Positions 40,453-48,929 of a stretch of 64,000 nucleotides of DNA are shown here, piece after piece. Positions within the stretch are counted from its first letter, which is position 1. Each line of letters begins with the position of its first letter. Position numbers and translations under genes: made by a program. The stretch lies in assembly GCF_001427905.1 (NCBI RefSeq), contig NZ_LMEF01000033.1:165305-229304 (forward strand), given 5' to 3'. Under the pieces are notes generated by a model. It ran no database searches. It saw nothing but the letters and a program-made list of their open reading frames with translations, and was not told the origin of the DNA. The DNA is from Flavobacterium sp. Root420 (GTDB lineage: Bacteria; Bacteroidota; Bacteroidia; Flavobacteriales; Flavobacteriaceae).

Positions 40453-41047
40453 TACTATAATTTTTGACTTTGGAGATATTTTTATCAATTTAGATAAACA
40501 GGCTACTATTTCGGGATTGCAGAAATTAGGCATGACTGAATGGAATTCTGAATTAGACCGTTTGAACCTTTTGTTTGAAACCGGAGATATTTCGCATGAT
40601 GATTTTCTGACAGGTTTTCAAAAAGAACTTCCAAATGCTTCAATTGAAGAAATTCTGGAAGCCTGGAATGCCATTTTAGCAGATTTTCCATTATATCGAT
40701 TAGAATTTCTTCAAATGCTTTCAAAAAAATATCGTTTATTTTTATTGAGTAATACCGATTCCATTCATATTGAAACTTTCGAAACCAAAAGTGGCATTTC
40801 ATTTTACAGCGATTTCTATCAATGTTTTGAAAAAGTTTATTTTTCTTTTGAAATTGGAAAACGAAAACCAAATGCCGATGTTTTTCAATATTTAATCAAC
40901 AAACATGAAATATCGCCAAAACGTACTTTGTTTATTGACGATAAAAAAGAAAACACAGATTCTGCCGCAGCTTTAGGTTTTCATGTTTGGAATTTACAAG
41001 TGGGCCAGGAAGATGTTGTGGATTTATTTGATAAGAAAATACTTTAG
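40445..41047 (+). CDS. HAD family hydrolase (YihX/epoxide-hydrolase N-type)
   Basis: This 200-residue HAD phosphatase has motif I IIFDFGDIFINLD (about 5-17; first Asp at 8), motif II LLSNTDSIH (about 100-108), motif III with Lys in EIGKRKPNADVFQYL (about 138-152) and motif IV FIDDKKENTDSAAALG (about 160-175). This layout fits the haloacid-dehalogenase IA group and FMN/sugar phosphatases like YihX. Coupling to ribD (8 bp overlap) makes it a candidate for the missing phosphatase that removes phosphate from the RibD product. That is inference. Confidence 0.88.
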   Translation: MIDTIIFDFGDIFINLDKQATISGLQKLGMTEWNSELDRLNLLFETGDISHDDFLTGFQKELPNASIEEILEAWNAILADFPLYRLEFLQMLSKKYRLFLLSNTDSIHIETFETKSGISFYSDFYQCFEKVYFSFEIGKRKPNADVFQYLINKHEISPKRTLFIDDKKENTDSAAALGFHVWNLQVGQEDVVDLFDKKIL

Positions 41048-41108
41048 CAATTAAAATATCTTTGCCACTACGATTAAAATGATTTTGTTATCGTGACGTA
41101 TACTTTAT

Positions 41109-41219
41109 CGCAAAGTTCGCAAAGGGTTTACGCAAAGTTCGCCACAAACAGCTTTGTGAACTTAATAAAGCCAATTACGAACACACCAAAAAATATACTT
41201 TGCGTGCTTTGCGGTAAAA
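41109..41219. repeat. GCAAAG element, copy 1
   Basis: It begins CGCAAAGTTCGCAAAGGGTT and ACGCAAAG, passes TTGTGAACTTAATAAAGCCA and ends TTTGCGTGCTTTGCGGTAAA. The copy at 63451-63564 follows the same order with about the same length. The arms can pair (CGCAAAG / CTTTGCG). Confidence 0.8.
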
Positions 41220-41262
41220 TTAACTCTGTGGCTAAAAAAATAATAAACATAAATTAGAAATT

Positions 41263-41270
41263 TACTTTTG
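41263..41270 (+). promoter_or_regulatory. -7 promoter box overlapping the yigZ start
   Basis: TACTTTTG is a perfect TAnnTTTG. Its final TTG is also the apparent start codon of the YigZ-family gene. Confidence 0.45.
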
Positions 41271-41900
41271 GAATATAACGATACGTATCAAACCATTGCT
41301 TTTGAATCTGAAGAAGTACTTTTTAAAGAAAAAGGAAGTAAATTCTTTGGCTATGCTTTTCCCATTGAAAACGAAGATGAAGTAAAACCAATTATCGAAA
41401 ACTTAAAAAAACAGCATCCTCATGCTGTTCATTATTGTTATGCTTATCAACTAGGCACAGCGCCAAAAATATCCTATCGAGCCAATGACGACGGCGAGCC
41501 GAGCAATACAGCCGGGGCTCCTATTTACGGTCAAATTCAGTCTTTTGGACTAACAAATGTTTTATTAGTTGTGGTCCGAATTTTTGGCGGAGTCAAATTG
41601 GGCGTTGGCGGATTGATAGCAGCCTATAAAACAACTGCACAAATGACACTTGAAGTTTGTGAAATCATCGAAAAAACAATTGACGTTCATTTTTTAATCT
41701 CTTTTGATTATAAAAATATGAACAAAGTGATGCGGGTGATTAAAGAAAAAAAACTGGAAATTACTTCTCAGGAAATGGAAATTGATGAAGAATCCGGACT
41801 TCCAATTGGCAAAATAATCACAAAAACACGAAAAAAAAATGCCGAAACAGTATTCGACATTTTTGATTTAATGTTTGAAATCGATATAAAAATTGTATAA
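41268..41900 (+). CDS. YigZ/IMPACT family protein
   Basis: This 210-residue protein of the UPF0029/IMPACT family has the N-terminal domain (1-125) with KEKGSKFFGYAFPI, ANDDGEPSNTAGAPI and GGVKLGVGGLIAAYK, the family signatures. A C-terminal DUF1949 domain follows (about 140-205). Eukaryotic IMPACT regulates Gcn2; the bacterial role is thought to involve ribosomes or tRNA but is not settled. The frame can only open with TTG at 41268 (or an ATT five codons earlier); no ATG is available before conserved residues. That TTG coincides with a -7 box, so the real start is open. Confidence 0.88.
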   Translation: MEYNDTYQTIAFESEEVLFKEKGSKFFGYAFPIENEDEVKPIIENLKKQHPHAVHYCYAYQLGTAPKISYRANDDGEPSNTAGAPIYGQIQSFGLTNVLLVVVRIFGGVKLGVGGLIAAYKTTAQMTLEVCEIIEKTIDVHFLISFDYKNMNKVMRVIKEKKLEITSQEMEIDEESGLPIGKIITKTRKKNAETVFDIFDLMFEIDIKIV

Positions 41901-41931
41901 ATTAATACAAAAACCTGCATCATTTTAACAA

Positions 41932-42336
41932 TTATACAAGCGTTTTAAATAATTCTAAAATATAATCCGGAGGTGCAGTTGGGCGACCTGATTTTAACGA
42001 AATAAATACTAAAATAAACACGGCAGTTGTTAATAACTCATTCGCTTCGTTAAAGATTGCACAGTCGAATTCAATCTTAACAGAAGATTGACTTTTGAAA
42101 GTGGTATGAATCGTAAGAAGCTCATCATAGCGCGCTGACTTTTTATAATTTATTTGCATCGAAACAATTGGTAATCCAATTCCGCTTTCTTCCATGCTTT
42201 TATACGAAATCCCTTTATCTCTAAGCCATTCCACGCGTCCAATTTCAAAATAAGGCACATAATTTCCGTGATAAACGACCCCCATTTGGTCTGTTTCAGA
42301 GTAACGAACACGCACTTGCGTTTGATGATTTTTCAT
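41932..42336 (-). CDS. Acyl-CoA thioesterase, 4HBT/YbgC type
   Basis: This 134-residue hotdog-fold enzyme hydrolyses acyl-CoA thioesters. RVRYSETDQMGVVYHGNYVPYF (about 8-29, read as two blocks) contains the catalytic Asp of the YbgC/4-hydroxybenzoyl-CoA thioesterase group, and GRVEWLRDKGISY is the conserved helix. Chain length cannot be predicted. The protein is cytoplasmic. It is transcribed away from dnaA, convergent with yigZ. Confidence 0.88.
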   Translation of the reverse strand: MKNHQTQVRVRYSETDQMGVVYHGNYVPYFEIGRVEWLRDKGISYKSMEESGIGLPIVSMQINYKKSARYDELLTIHTTFKSQSSVKIEFDCAIFNEANELLTTAVFILVFISLKSGRPTAPPDYILELFKTLV

Positions 42337-42523
42337 TATTTATTGATTAAAAAAATTTTACTTACAAAAGTTTACTTACAACATTTTTTTATAAAATTAG
42401 ACCCCAAAATATTTTTTTTTACAGAAATTTGTTCACATATTTGTTATCCCGAAATACGGAATAAAATTGCTCCCTTTTTATTAGGAGAATCTTTATCAAT
42501 AATAAAAAAATTTATCTGAATCT

Positions 42524-43951
42524 ATGACTAAAACTGCTCAATCGGTATGGGAAAACTGTTTGTCTTTTATAAAGGACAATATTCAAGATCAAGCATATAA
42601 AACTTGGTTTGAACCAATCAAATCAGTTGAGCTAACCGACAACGCGTTATATATTCAAGTACCAAGTAAATTTTTCTACGAATGGTTAGAAGAACATTAC
42701 GTTAAATTATTGAAAGTTGCGCTTACCAAAGAACTGGGAAAAAATGCAAAGTTACTCTATAAAATTAAAATGGAGAACACTTATGGCAATAAACAACCGT
42801 TTACCGAACAGTTGCCAAGTGCCAACCGAGTGCCAATGAAACCGCAAGAGGTTGATGCTCCATTTAAGAACTTAAATCCTGAACTTAAAAATCCTTTCGT
42901 AATTCCCGGAATTAGAAATTTAAAAATTGAGTCGCAATTAAATGCCAACTACAGTTTTGACAATTTCCTTGAAGGAGACTCTAACCGTTTGGCACGTTCT
43001 GCCGGTATGGCTGTTGCCAACAAACCTGGAGGAACTTCATTTAATCCGTTATTGATTTTTGGTGGAGTTGGTTTAGGAAAAACACACTTAGCACACGCTA
43101 TTGGTGTTGAAGTAAAAGACAAATATCCTGAAAAAACGGTTTTATATATTTCTGCCGAAATTTTCACACAACAATATATTGATTCGGTTAAAAAGAATAA
43201 TCGTAATGATTTTATTCACTTTTACCAATTAATTGACGTTTTGATTATTGATGACGTTCAGTTTTTATCTGGAAAATCAGGAACTCAGGACGTATTTTTC
43301 CACATTTTCAATTACCTGCACCAAAACGGAAAACAGGTAATCTTGACTTCGGATAAAGCTCCTGTTGATATGCAGGATATCGAGCAACGTTTATTATCTC
43401 GTTTTAAATGGGGATTATCTGCTGAGTTACATCAGCCAGATTACGAAACTCGTATTTCAATCTTGAAAAACATTTTGTATCGCGATGGTGTTGAAATGCC
43501 GGAAGACATTATTGAATATGTTGCCCGTAATATCAAAAGCAATGTCCGTGAACTTGAAGGTGCTATTATTTCATTAATTGCCCAATCTTCTTTCAACAAA
43601 AAAGAAGTTACTATCGAGTTGGCCAAAAGTGTTGTAGAGAAATTTGTTAAAAACGTGAAGAGAGAGATCTCTATCGATTATATTCAAAAAATTGTGTCTG
43701 ATTATTTTCAGTTGGATATTGAAACACTTCAATCTAAAACAAGAAAAAGGCACGTTGTTCAGGCGAGACAATTGGCTATGTTTTTTGCAAAGAAATTCAC
43801 TAAAGCTTCTTTGGCAAACATTGGTTCACAAATTGGAGATCGCGATCACGCTACCGTATTACACGCTTGTAAAACCGTTGACAATTTAGTTTCTACAGAC
43901 AAACAATTCAAAAAATTTGTCGAAGACATCAACAAAAAATTAACGCTATAA
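42524..43951 (+). CDS. dnaA: Chromosomal replication initiator protein DnaA
   Basis: DnaA, 475 residues, opens the replication origin. Domain I (1-80) begins TAQSVWENCLSFIKDNI. Domain III is the AAA+ ATPase with Walker A GGVGLGKTH (about 177-185), Walker B VLIIDDVQFLSGK and the arginine-finger box near SRFKWGLSAE. Domain IV binds DnaA boxes through RDHATVLHACKTV (about 445-457). The 187 bp upstream are AT-rich but show no cluster of DnaA boxes, so the origin is probably not right here. The LMW phosphatase gene starts 9 bp after the stop. Confidence 0.98.
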   Translation: MTKTAQSVWENCLSFIKDNIQDQAYKTWFEPIKSVELTDNALYIQVPSKFFYEWLEEHYVKLLKVALTKELGKNAKLLYKIKMENTYGNKQPFTEQLPSANRVPMKPQEVDAPFKNLNPELKNPFVIPGIRNLKIESQLNANYSFDNFLEGDSNRLARSAGMAVANKPGGTSFNPLLIFGGVGLGKTHLAHAIGVEVKDKYPEKTVLYISAEIFTQQYIDSVKKNNRNDFIHFYQLIDVLIIDDVQFLSGKSGTQDVFFHIFNYLHQNGKQVILTSDKAPVDMQDIEQRLLSRFKWGLSAELHQPDYETRISILKNILYRDGVEMPEDIIEYVARNIKSNVRELEGAIISLIAQSSFNKKEVTIELAKSVVEKFVKNVKREISIDYIQKIVSDYFQLDIETLQSKTRKRHVVQARQLAMFFAKKFTKASLANIGSQIGDRDHATVLHACKTVDNLVSTDKQFKKFVEDINKKLTL

Positions 43952-43960
43952 ACGCGAATC

Positions 43961-44428
43961 ATGCCGGTAAAAATTTTAATGGTTTGTTTGGGAAATATTT
44001 GCAGATCTCCTTTAGCCGAAGGGATTTTAGCTTCTAAACTTCCAAAAGACAAATTCACAGTTGATTCAGCTGGAACAGGATCCTGGCATGTGGGTCACGC
44101 ACCAGACAAACGTTCTATTGCGGTTGCCCAAAAAAACGGTTTATGTATTGACAATCAAAAAGGAAGACAATTTAAAACTGCTGATTTTGATGAATTCGAT
44201 TATATCTATGTTATGGATAATTCGAATTACCGTGACGTTATTCATCTTGCCAAAACTCCTGAACATAAAAATAAAGTTCATCTTATTTTAAACGAATTAT
44301 TTCCAGGCGAAAATGTTGATGTTCCGGATCCTTATTTTGGAGCTGTAAACGGTTTCGACAACGTTTATCAAATGTTAGACGAAGTTGCTGATATCATTTC
44401 TAAAAAACTCATCGAAAAACATTCTTAA
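43961..44428 (+). CDS. Low-molecular-weight protein-tyrosine phosphatase
   Basis: This 155-residue phosphatase has the active-site loop VCLGNICRSPLAEG (C-x5-R-S; Cys at about 8) and the acid DPYFG near residue 126. The family removes phosphate from protein tyrosines (Wzb/Etp) or arginines (McsB-type, when Thr replaces Ile). Here the loop has LGNICRS with Ile, which fits tyrosine specificity. No tyrosine-kinase gene is adjacent. It starts 9 bp after dnaA and is probably co-transcribed. Confidence 0.93.
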   Translation: MPVKILMVCLGNICRSPLAEGILASKLPKDKFTVDSAGTGSWHVGHAPDKRSIAVAQKNGLCIDNQKGRQFKTADFDEFDYIYVMDNSNYRDVIHLAKTPEHKNKVHLILNELFPGENVDVPDPYFGAVNGFDNVYQMLDEVADIISKKLIEKHS

Positions 44429-44436
44429 CTTATCTA

Positions 44437-44470
44437 ATTTCAATTATTTGATTACTAAATAATTGGAATT
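44437..44470. repeat. Palindrome AATTTCAATTATTT between LMW-PTP and rsmI-like genes
   Basis: Left AATTTCAATTATTT (from 44436) and right AAATAATTGGAATT (44457-44470) pair with one mismatch around a 7 bp loop. It is the same design as the arrays, in short form. Confidence 0.55.
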
Positions 44471-44500
44471 TTTCATTTTATAATCTATAAAATAAATCAC

Positions 44501-45214
44501 ATGAAACTTCTCGGAAAACTATATTTAATTCCAACAACAATGGGCGAAAGCGATCCGATGGATGTTTTACCACAAACCGTTAAAAGAAGTATCGATTTTA
44601 TAGATCATTATATTGTTGAAAACGAAAAAACGGCAAGAAAATCAATAAAAGCAGTTTCTCCAGAGAAAAAACAATCAGACTTAATTCTTTTCACGCTTAA
44701 TAAACGAACTGAACCAAGTGAGCATTTGGACTTCATCAAACCTCTGTTAGAAGGGAAAAATGTTGGATTAATGAGCGAAGCTGGGTGTCCAGGCGTTGCA
44801 GATCCAGGTGCTGTCATCGTAAAACTAGCACATGAAAAAGGAATTCAGGTTGTGCCTTTGGTAGGGCCTTCATCTATTTTATTAGCCATGATGGCTTCAG
44901 GAATGAATGGTCAGAGCTTTACTTTCAACGGTTATTTACCAATTGATAAAGATGAGAAAAAATCGGCACTAAAACATTTTGAGAAATTATCTCAGGATAA
45001 AAACCAATCTCAAATTTTTATTGAAACTCCTTACAGAAACAATAAATTAGTCGAGGACCTTTTACAAATTCTAAATCCTTCAACATATCTTTGTATTGCA
45101 ACTGATATAACGTTACCATCTGAATTTATTAAAACAATGCGTGTCGCTGACTGGAAAAAATTAAAAGTTGATTTACATAATCGACCTACAATTTTCATTA
45201 TTCATAAAACGTAA
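44501..45214 (+). CDS. RsmI-like SAM-dependent (tetrapyrrole-type) methyltransferase
   Basis: This 237-residue member of the TP_methylase family resembles RsmI, which 2'-O-methylates C1402 of 16S rRNA. GLMSEAGCPGVADPGAVIV (about 87-105) and VGPSSILLAMMASGMNGQSF are the RsmI signatures. KTARKSIKAV-type residues in the N-terminal part and the shorter C-terminus set it apart from full RsmI. Bacteroidota often carry both this short form and a full RsmI, so the exact target is uncertain. It lies in the dnaA gene group. Confidence 0.85.
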   Translation: MKLLGKLYLIPTTMGESDPMDVLPQTVKRSIDFIDHYIVENEKTARKSIKAVSPEKKQSDLILFTLNKRTEPSEHLDFIKPLLEGKNVGLMSEAGCPGVADPGAVIVKLAHEKGIQVVPLVGPSSILLAMMASGMNGQSFTFNGYLPIDKDEKKSALKHFEKLSQDKNQSQIFIETPYRNNKLVEDLLQILNPSTYLCIATDITLPSEFIKTMRVADWKKLKVDLHNRPTIFIIHKT

Positions 45215-45237
45215 ACTTACTTTAAAACCATCATATA

Positions 45238-45768
45238 ATGAAAAAACTTCTATTTCTGATTTTAATTTGCGCTGCACAAAATACATTTTCACAAAGCACT
45301 AAAAAGAATTCTAAAACAAAAACTTCACAAACAAAAAACTCAGAAATACCAATTGTCAAAGTTAATACTAGCAGTTATACTGATTCAGATTTAGTGATAG
45401 ATGAGCCAGGACCTTCACAAGTTGTTATAAATGATAATGACAATGCTGTTTACAATACAGCAGGTATAGAAGTTAAACCAGAATTTCCTGGAGGGATGGA
45501 GAAATTTTTTAAATTTGTTGACAATAATTTCAAGTACCCACAAGACGCCGAAATTGCAAATATTGACTTAAAAGGAAGTAAAGTTTACGCAACATTTGTA
45601 GTTGAAAAAGATGGCTCATTAACTGATATAAAAATTCTTAGAGATGCAGGTTATGGAACAGGAGCTGAAGCAATTCGAGTTCTAAAAAAATGTCCCAAAT
45701 GGATTCCTGGACAACAAAATGGCAAAAAGGTAAGAGTTTTATATTCGGTACCAATTACCATCAAATAA
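45238..45768 (+). CDS. Secreted TonB C-terminal-domain protein
   Basis: This 176-residue protein has a cleavable-looking signal peptide (ending NTFSQST), a polar Ser/Thr/Lys-rich linker (20-80) and a TonB C-terminal domain (about 88-176: EFPGGMEKFFKFVDNN, VVEKDGSLTDIKIL, CPKWIPGQQNGKKV). A real TonB keeps an uncleaved N-terminal helix that contacts ExbBD; this one seems to be released to the periplasm. It could compete with or assist TonB, or bind TonB-dependent receptors. It stands alone, 23 bp after the methyltransferase gene. Confidence 0.85.
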   Translation: MKKLLFLILICAAQNTFSQSTKKNSKTKTSQTKNSEIPIVKVNTSSYTDSDLVIDEPGPSQVVINDNDNAVYNTAGIEVKPEFPGGMEKFFKFVDNNFKYPQDAEIANIDLKGSKVYATFVVEKDGSLTDIKILRDAGYGTGAEAIRVLKKCPKWIPGQQNGKKVRVLYSVPITIK

Positions 45769-45824
45769 TCCAATTAGATTATTTTAATTTTAACTCATAA
45801 GTTTCCCCTTAATCAAACTTTCTC

Positions 45825-46952
45825 ATGAGTAAACTTCCAAACATAACGACAAGCATCTTTACGGTAATGTCTAAAATGGCAGTCGAATATAATGCGATTA
45901 ATCTTTCGCAGGGATTTCCTAATTTTCCTGTGGACGAAAGATTGACAGATATTCTGGCGAAATTATCTAAAGAAAATGTGCACCAATATACACCAATGGC
46001 AGGTTATCCGCCTTTGATGAGTCAGATTGCAAAATTAATTCAGAGTTCTTATAACCGAATAATCAATACAGATCTTGAACTTTTAGTTACCGCCGGAGCA
46101 ACGCAGGGTATTTTCACTACCATTTTGGCTTTGGTCAAAACCGGAGATGAAGTTGTAATTCTGGATCCGAGTTATGATTCTTATGAATCTCCTGTTTTAC
46201 TTTGTAATGCAAAACCGCTTCGGGTAGCTTTAAATGATGATTATACACCAAATTGGGATACAATCGAAAAAGCTTGTTCATCAAAAACCAAGATGATTAT
46301 CATCAATAATCCCCATAATCCGACAGGAAAAATTTTGACGGAAAATGATTTTTCAGAGTTTGAAAAACTACTTTTAAAATATCCTGAAATTCTAGTTTTA
46401 TCTGACGAAGTTTACGAATATATTACTTTCGAAGAAAAACACATTTCAGCACATACCAAAGATTTTCTTTTGAATCGCTGTATTATGGTTTCTTCCTTCG
46501 GAAAATCATTTCACATAACAGGCTGGAAAATTGGATACACGATCGCACCTGAATATTTGATGAAAGAAATCAAAAAAGTACATCAGTTTTTGGTTTTCAG
46601 TGTTAACAGCATCTCTCAAGTAGCCATTAGTCAATATTTAGATGTTGTTGATGTAAATTTACTTGGAAAATTCTATCAGGAAAAACGCGATTATTTTCAA
46701 AAACTCCTTCAAAACAGCCGATTCGAATTAAAACCTTGCGAAGGAACCTATTTTCAAGTAGCATCATATGCCAATATTTCAGACGATGACGATATGACTT
46801 TTTGCAAAAAACTGATTACCGATCATGGCGTTGCTGCAATCCCTATTTCCACTTTTTATTCGGATCATAAAGATCAGAAATTAATACGTTTTTGCTTTGC
46901 CAAAGACAATTTTACACTTGAATCAGCAGCAAAAAAATTGTGCGATATATAA
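45825..46952 (+). CDS. PLP-dependent methionine aminotransferase (YbdL/KAT-like)
   Basis: This 375-residue class I/II aminotransferase forms a Schiff base through Lys in SSFGKSFHITGWKIGY (about 224-239). INLSQGFPNFPVD, VTAGATQGIFTTI, NNPHNPTGKI and SDEVYEYI are the other conserved parts. The opening SLPN-type residues and GFPNFPVD match methionine aminotransferase YbdL and kynurenine aminotransferases, which act in methionine salvage and amino acid turnover. It is cytoplasmic. No methionine pathway genes are adjacent. Confidence 0.92.
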   Translation: MSKLPNITTSIFTVMSKMAVEYNAINLSQGFPNFPVDERLTDILAKLSKENVHQYTPMAGYPPLMSQIAKLIQSSYNRIINTDLELLVTAGATQGIFTTILALVKTGDEVVILDPSYDSYESPVLLCNAKPLRVALNDDYTPNWDTIEKACSSKTKMIIINNPHNPTGKILTENDFSEFEKLLLKYPEILVLSDEVYEYITFEEKHISAHTKDFLLNRCIMVSSFGKSFHITGWKIGYTIAPEYLMKEIKKVHQFLVFSVNSISQVAISQYLDVVDVNLLGKFYQEKRDYFQKLLQNSRFELKPCEGTYFQVASYANISDDDDMTFCKKLITDHGVAAIPISTFYSDHKDQKLIRFCFAKDNFTLESAAKKLCDI

Positions 46953-47029
46953 AATTTATCAAAATTTTATAACATTATTATGCATGCATCCTATTTATTT
47001 AATTAATATTGCAATAAAAAGAGAAAAGT

Positions 47030-47911
47030 ATGAGCTATACAGATAAAATGTTGCGCGATGACGCCTTAAAAGGAAAAGTTATTGTAGTTACTGGGGGCGG
47101 AAGTGGTTTAGGAAAAGCAATGACTAAATATTTCTTAGAATTAGGCGCTCAGGTAGCGATTACTTCACGAGATTTTGATAAACTAAAAGCAACTGCTACT
47201 GAACTTGAAACCGAAACTGGCGGAAAATGTTTGCCGCTTCAATGTGACGTTCGTCATTATGAAGAAGTAGAAAACATGCTTCAGGAAGTTTTAAAAGCTT
47301 TCGGAAAAGTAGATGTTCTTTTGAACAATGCAGCTGGAAATTTCATTTCTCCAACAGAACGTTTATCTGCAAATGCTTTTGACACTGTTATCGATATTGT
47401 ACTGAAAGGTTCTAAAAACTGTACACTAGCCTTTGGAAAACATTGGATTGACAGTAAACAAACATCTGCAACAATTTTAAATATCGTTACAACTTATGCT
47501 TGGACTGGATCTGCTTACGTGGTTCCAAGTGCTACTGCAAAAGCGGGAGTTTTAGCCATGACAAGAAGTCTTGCTGTAGAATGGGCCAAATACGGAATCC
47601 GTTCTAACGCGATTGCTCCAGGACCATTCCCAACAAAAGGAGCCTGGGACAGATTGTTACCCGGAGATCTTGCTGAAAAGTTTGATATGGCTAAAAAAGT
47701 GCCATTAAAACGTGTAGGTGATCATCAGGAGTTAGCCAATTTAGCAGCTTATTTAGTTTCTGATTTCTCAGCGTACGTAAACGGAGATGTAATTACAATT
47801 GACGGAGGAGAATGGTTAAAAGGCGCCGGACAATTCAATTTATTAGAAGCGATTCCGGAAGAACTTTGGGATCAGCTTGAAATGATGATAAAAGCAAAAA
47901 AGAATAAATAA
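47030..47911 (+). CDS. SDR family oxidoreductase, 2,4-dienoyl-CoA reductase-like
   Basis: This 293-residue SDR has TGGGSGLGKAMTKYF (about 22-36) for cofactor binding, TSRD after strand 2 (NADP-type), NNAAGNF in place of NNAG (about 103-109) and SVTTYAW-like residues in place of the Ser-Tyr pair; the YxxxK site reads VVPSATAKAG, where Tyr is lacking, as in peroxisomal-type 2,4-dienoyl-CoA reductases (DECR2/PDCR). The ending NVITIDGGEW-type (GDVITIDGGEWLKG) is usual. It probably helps to degrade unsaturated fatty acids. It is monocistronic with its own terminator. Confidence 0.9.
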   Translation: MSYTDKMLRDDALKGKVIVVTGGGSGLGKAMTKYFLELGAQVAITSRDFDKLKATATELETETGGKCLPLQCDVRHYEEVENMLQEVLKAFGKVDVLLNNAAGNFISPTERLSANAFDTVIDIVLKGSKNCTLAFGKHWIDSKQTSATILNIVTTYAWTGSAYVVPSATAKAGVLAMTRSLAVEWAKYGIRSNAIAPGPFPTKGAWDRLLPGDLAEKFDMAKKVPLKRVGDHQELANLAAYLVSDFSAYVNGDVITIDGGEWLKGAGQFNLLEAIPEELWDQLEMMIKAKKNK

Positions 47912-47965
47912 TTACAAGTGCTTACTAAATTCAGAATATTTTATTAAAACTATACTGATTGCACG

Positions 47966-47998
47966 AAATCCCGACGACTTTGCTCTCGGGATTTTTTT
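47966..47998 (+). terminator. Terminator of the dienoyl-CoA reductase-like gene
   Basis: AAATCCCGA pairs with TCGGGATTT, followed by T5, 55 bp after the stop. Confidence 0.85.
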
Positions 47999-48008
47999 TA
48001 TTGTTTTT

Positions 48009-48097
48009 ATCATATAAGTGATATAAGTTCAGTTAAATAATACTTTGTTTAAACATCTGTTTACTTAAATTTACTTACGTTACTTATATGGTTTAAA
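48009..48097. repeat. Imperfect fold-back of CATATAAGTGATATAAGT-like units
   Basis: The left side (CATATAAGTGATATAAGTTC) and the right side, read inverted (CCATATAAGTAACGTAAGT), follow the same pattern. It lies upstream of the udk promoter. Confidence 0.5.
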
Positions 48098-48104
48098 TGA
48101 ATAA

Positions 48105-48139
48105 TTTGCTTAGACAATTCACTTAAATTATTATTTTTG
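48105..48139 (+). promoter_or_regulatory. Promoter of udk
   Basis: TTTG at 48105-48108 and a perfect -7 box TATTTTTG at 48132-48139 are 23 bp apart. The box is 26 bp before the udk ATG. Confidence 0.6.
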
Positions 48140-48165
48140 TCTAATAAATATATAATATCAAATTT

Positions 48166-48774
48166 ATGCTCATTATTGGAATTGCAGGGGGAACAGGAAG
48201 TGGAAAAACAACAGTAGTACACCAAATCATGAACGAATTACCAGATACGGAAGTTGGGGTAATTTCTCAGGACTCGTACTATAAGGAAACCAGCAATTTG
48301 TCATTTGACGAAAGAGCATTAATCAATTTTGATCACCCAAGAGCGATCGATTTTGAATTATTGGTAAAACATCTTAAAGCATTAAAAACAGGAGAAACAA
48401 TTGACCAGCCTGTGTATTCTTTTATTCAGCATAACAGAACCGACGATACTGTATCAACACATCCGCGAAAAGTAATGATTATTGAAGGGATTTTAATTCT
48501 CACTAATCCTGAATTACGTGAATTATTTGATATTAAAATTTATGTTCATGCCGATTCTGACGAAAGATTAATTCGTCGTTTAAAAAGAGATATTTCAGAA
48601 CGTGGACGCGATATTGACGAGGTTTTAAACCGTTATCAAACTACTTTAAAACCTATGCATGAGCAATTTATCGAACCATCAAAAGCTTTTGCTGATATCA
48701 TTATTCCAAATGACAAATACAATACTGTAGCAATTGATGTAGTTCGTGCCGTAATTAATCAGCGAATTTTATAA
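48166..48774 (+). CDS. udk: Uridine kinase
   Basis: This 202-residue enzyme phosphorylates uridine and cytidine in pyrimidine salvage. Walker A is GGTGSGKTTV (about 8-17). ISQDSYYKETSNL, FDHPRAIDFELL and the lid RRLKRDISERGRD are the uridine kinase signatures. VEGILILTNPELRELF-type residues (IIEGILIL...) include the Walker B side. It is followed by a dispersed hairpin element, then by the FtsB-like and methylmalonyl-CoA mutase genes. Confidence 0.95.
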   Translation: MLIIGIAGGTGSGKTTVVHQIMNELPDTEVGVISQDSYYKETSNLSFDERALINFDHPRAIDFELLVKHLKALKTGETIDQPVYSFIQHNRTDDTVSTHPRKVMIIEGILILTNPELRELFDIKIYVHADSDERLIRRLKRDISERGRDIDEVLNRYQTTLKPMHEQFIEPSKAFADIIIPNDKYNTVAIDVVRAVINQRIL

Positions 48775-48801
48775 TTTTTATTGTAAATTTAGTCCATAAA
48801 A

Positions 48802-48893
48802 ATTAGGAGCTATTTCCCGCTCTCGCCTTTATCTTTTTATGTCCGCCGCGGCGGACATAAAAAGGATATCGGCTCCATCGGGGCTAGAAAGAC
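48802..48893 (+). repeat. Dispersed hairpin element, copy D
   Basis: It begins TAGGAGCTATTTCCCGCTCT. The hairpin TTTTTATGTCCGCC/GGCGGACATAAAAA follows and then GGATATCGGCTCCATCGGGG and CTAG. It shares both ends with copy C but has another hairpin core. Confidence 0.7.
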
Positions 48894-48929
48894 GAGTCAA
48901 AATTCTAAGACACAATCGGTTAATTAAAA

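Noticed and set aside
42337..42523. Possible replication origin upstream of dnaA
   Set aside because: The region is AT-rich and has TTGTTATCCCGAA, but I found no cluster of DnaA boxes close to TTATCCACA, and rRNA and other genes give no strand-change signal here. GC-skew over the chromosome would decide it.
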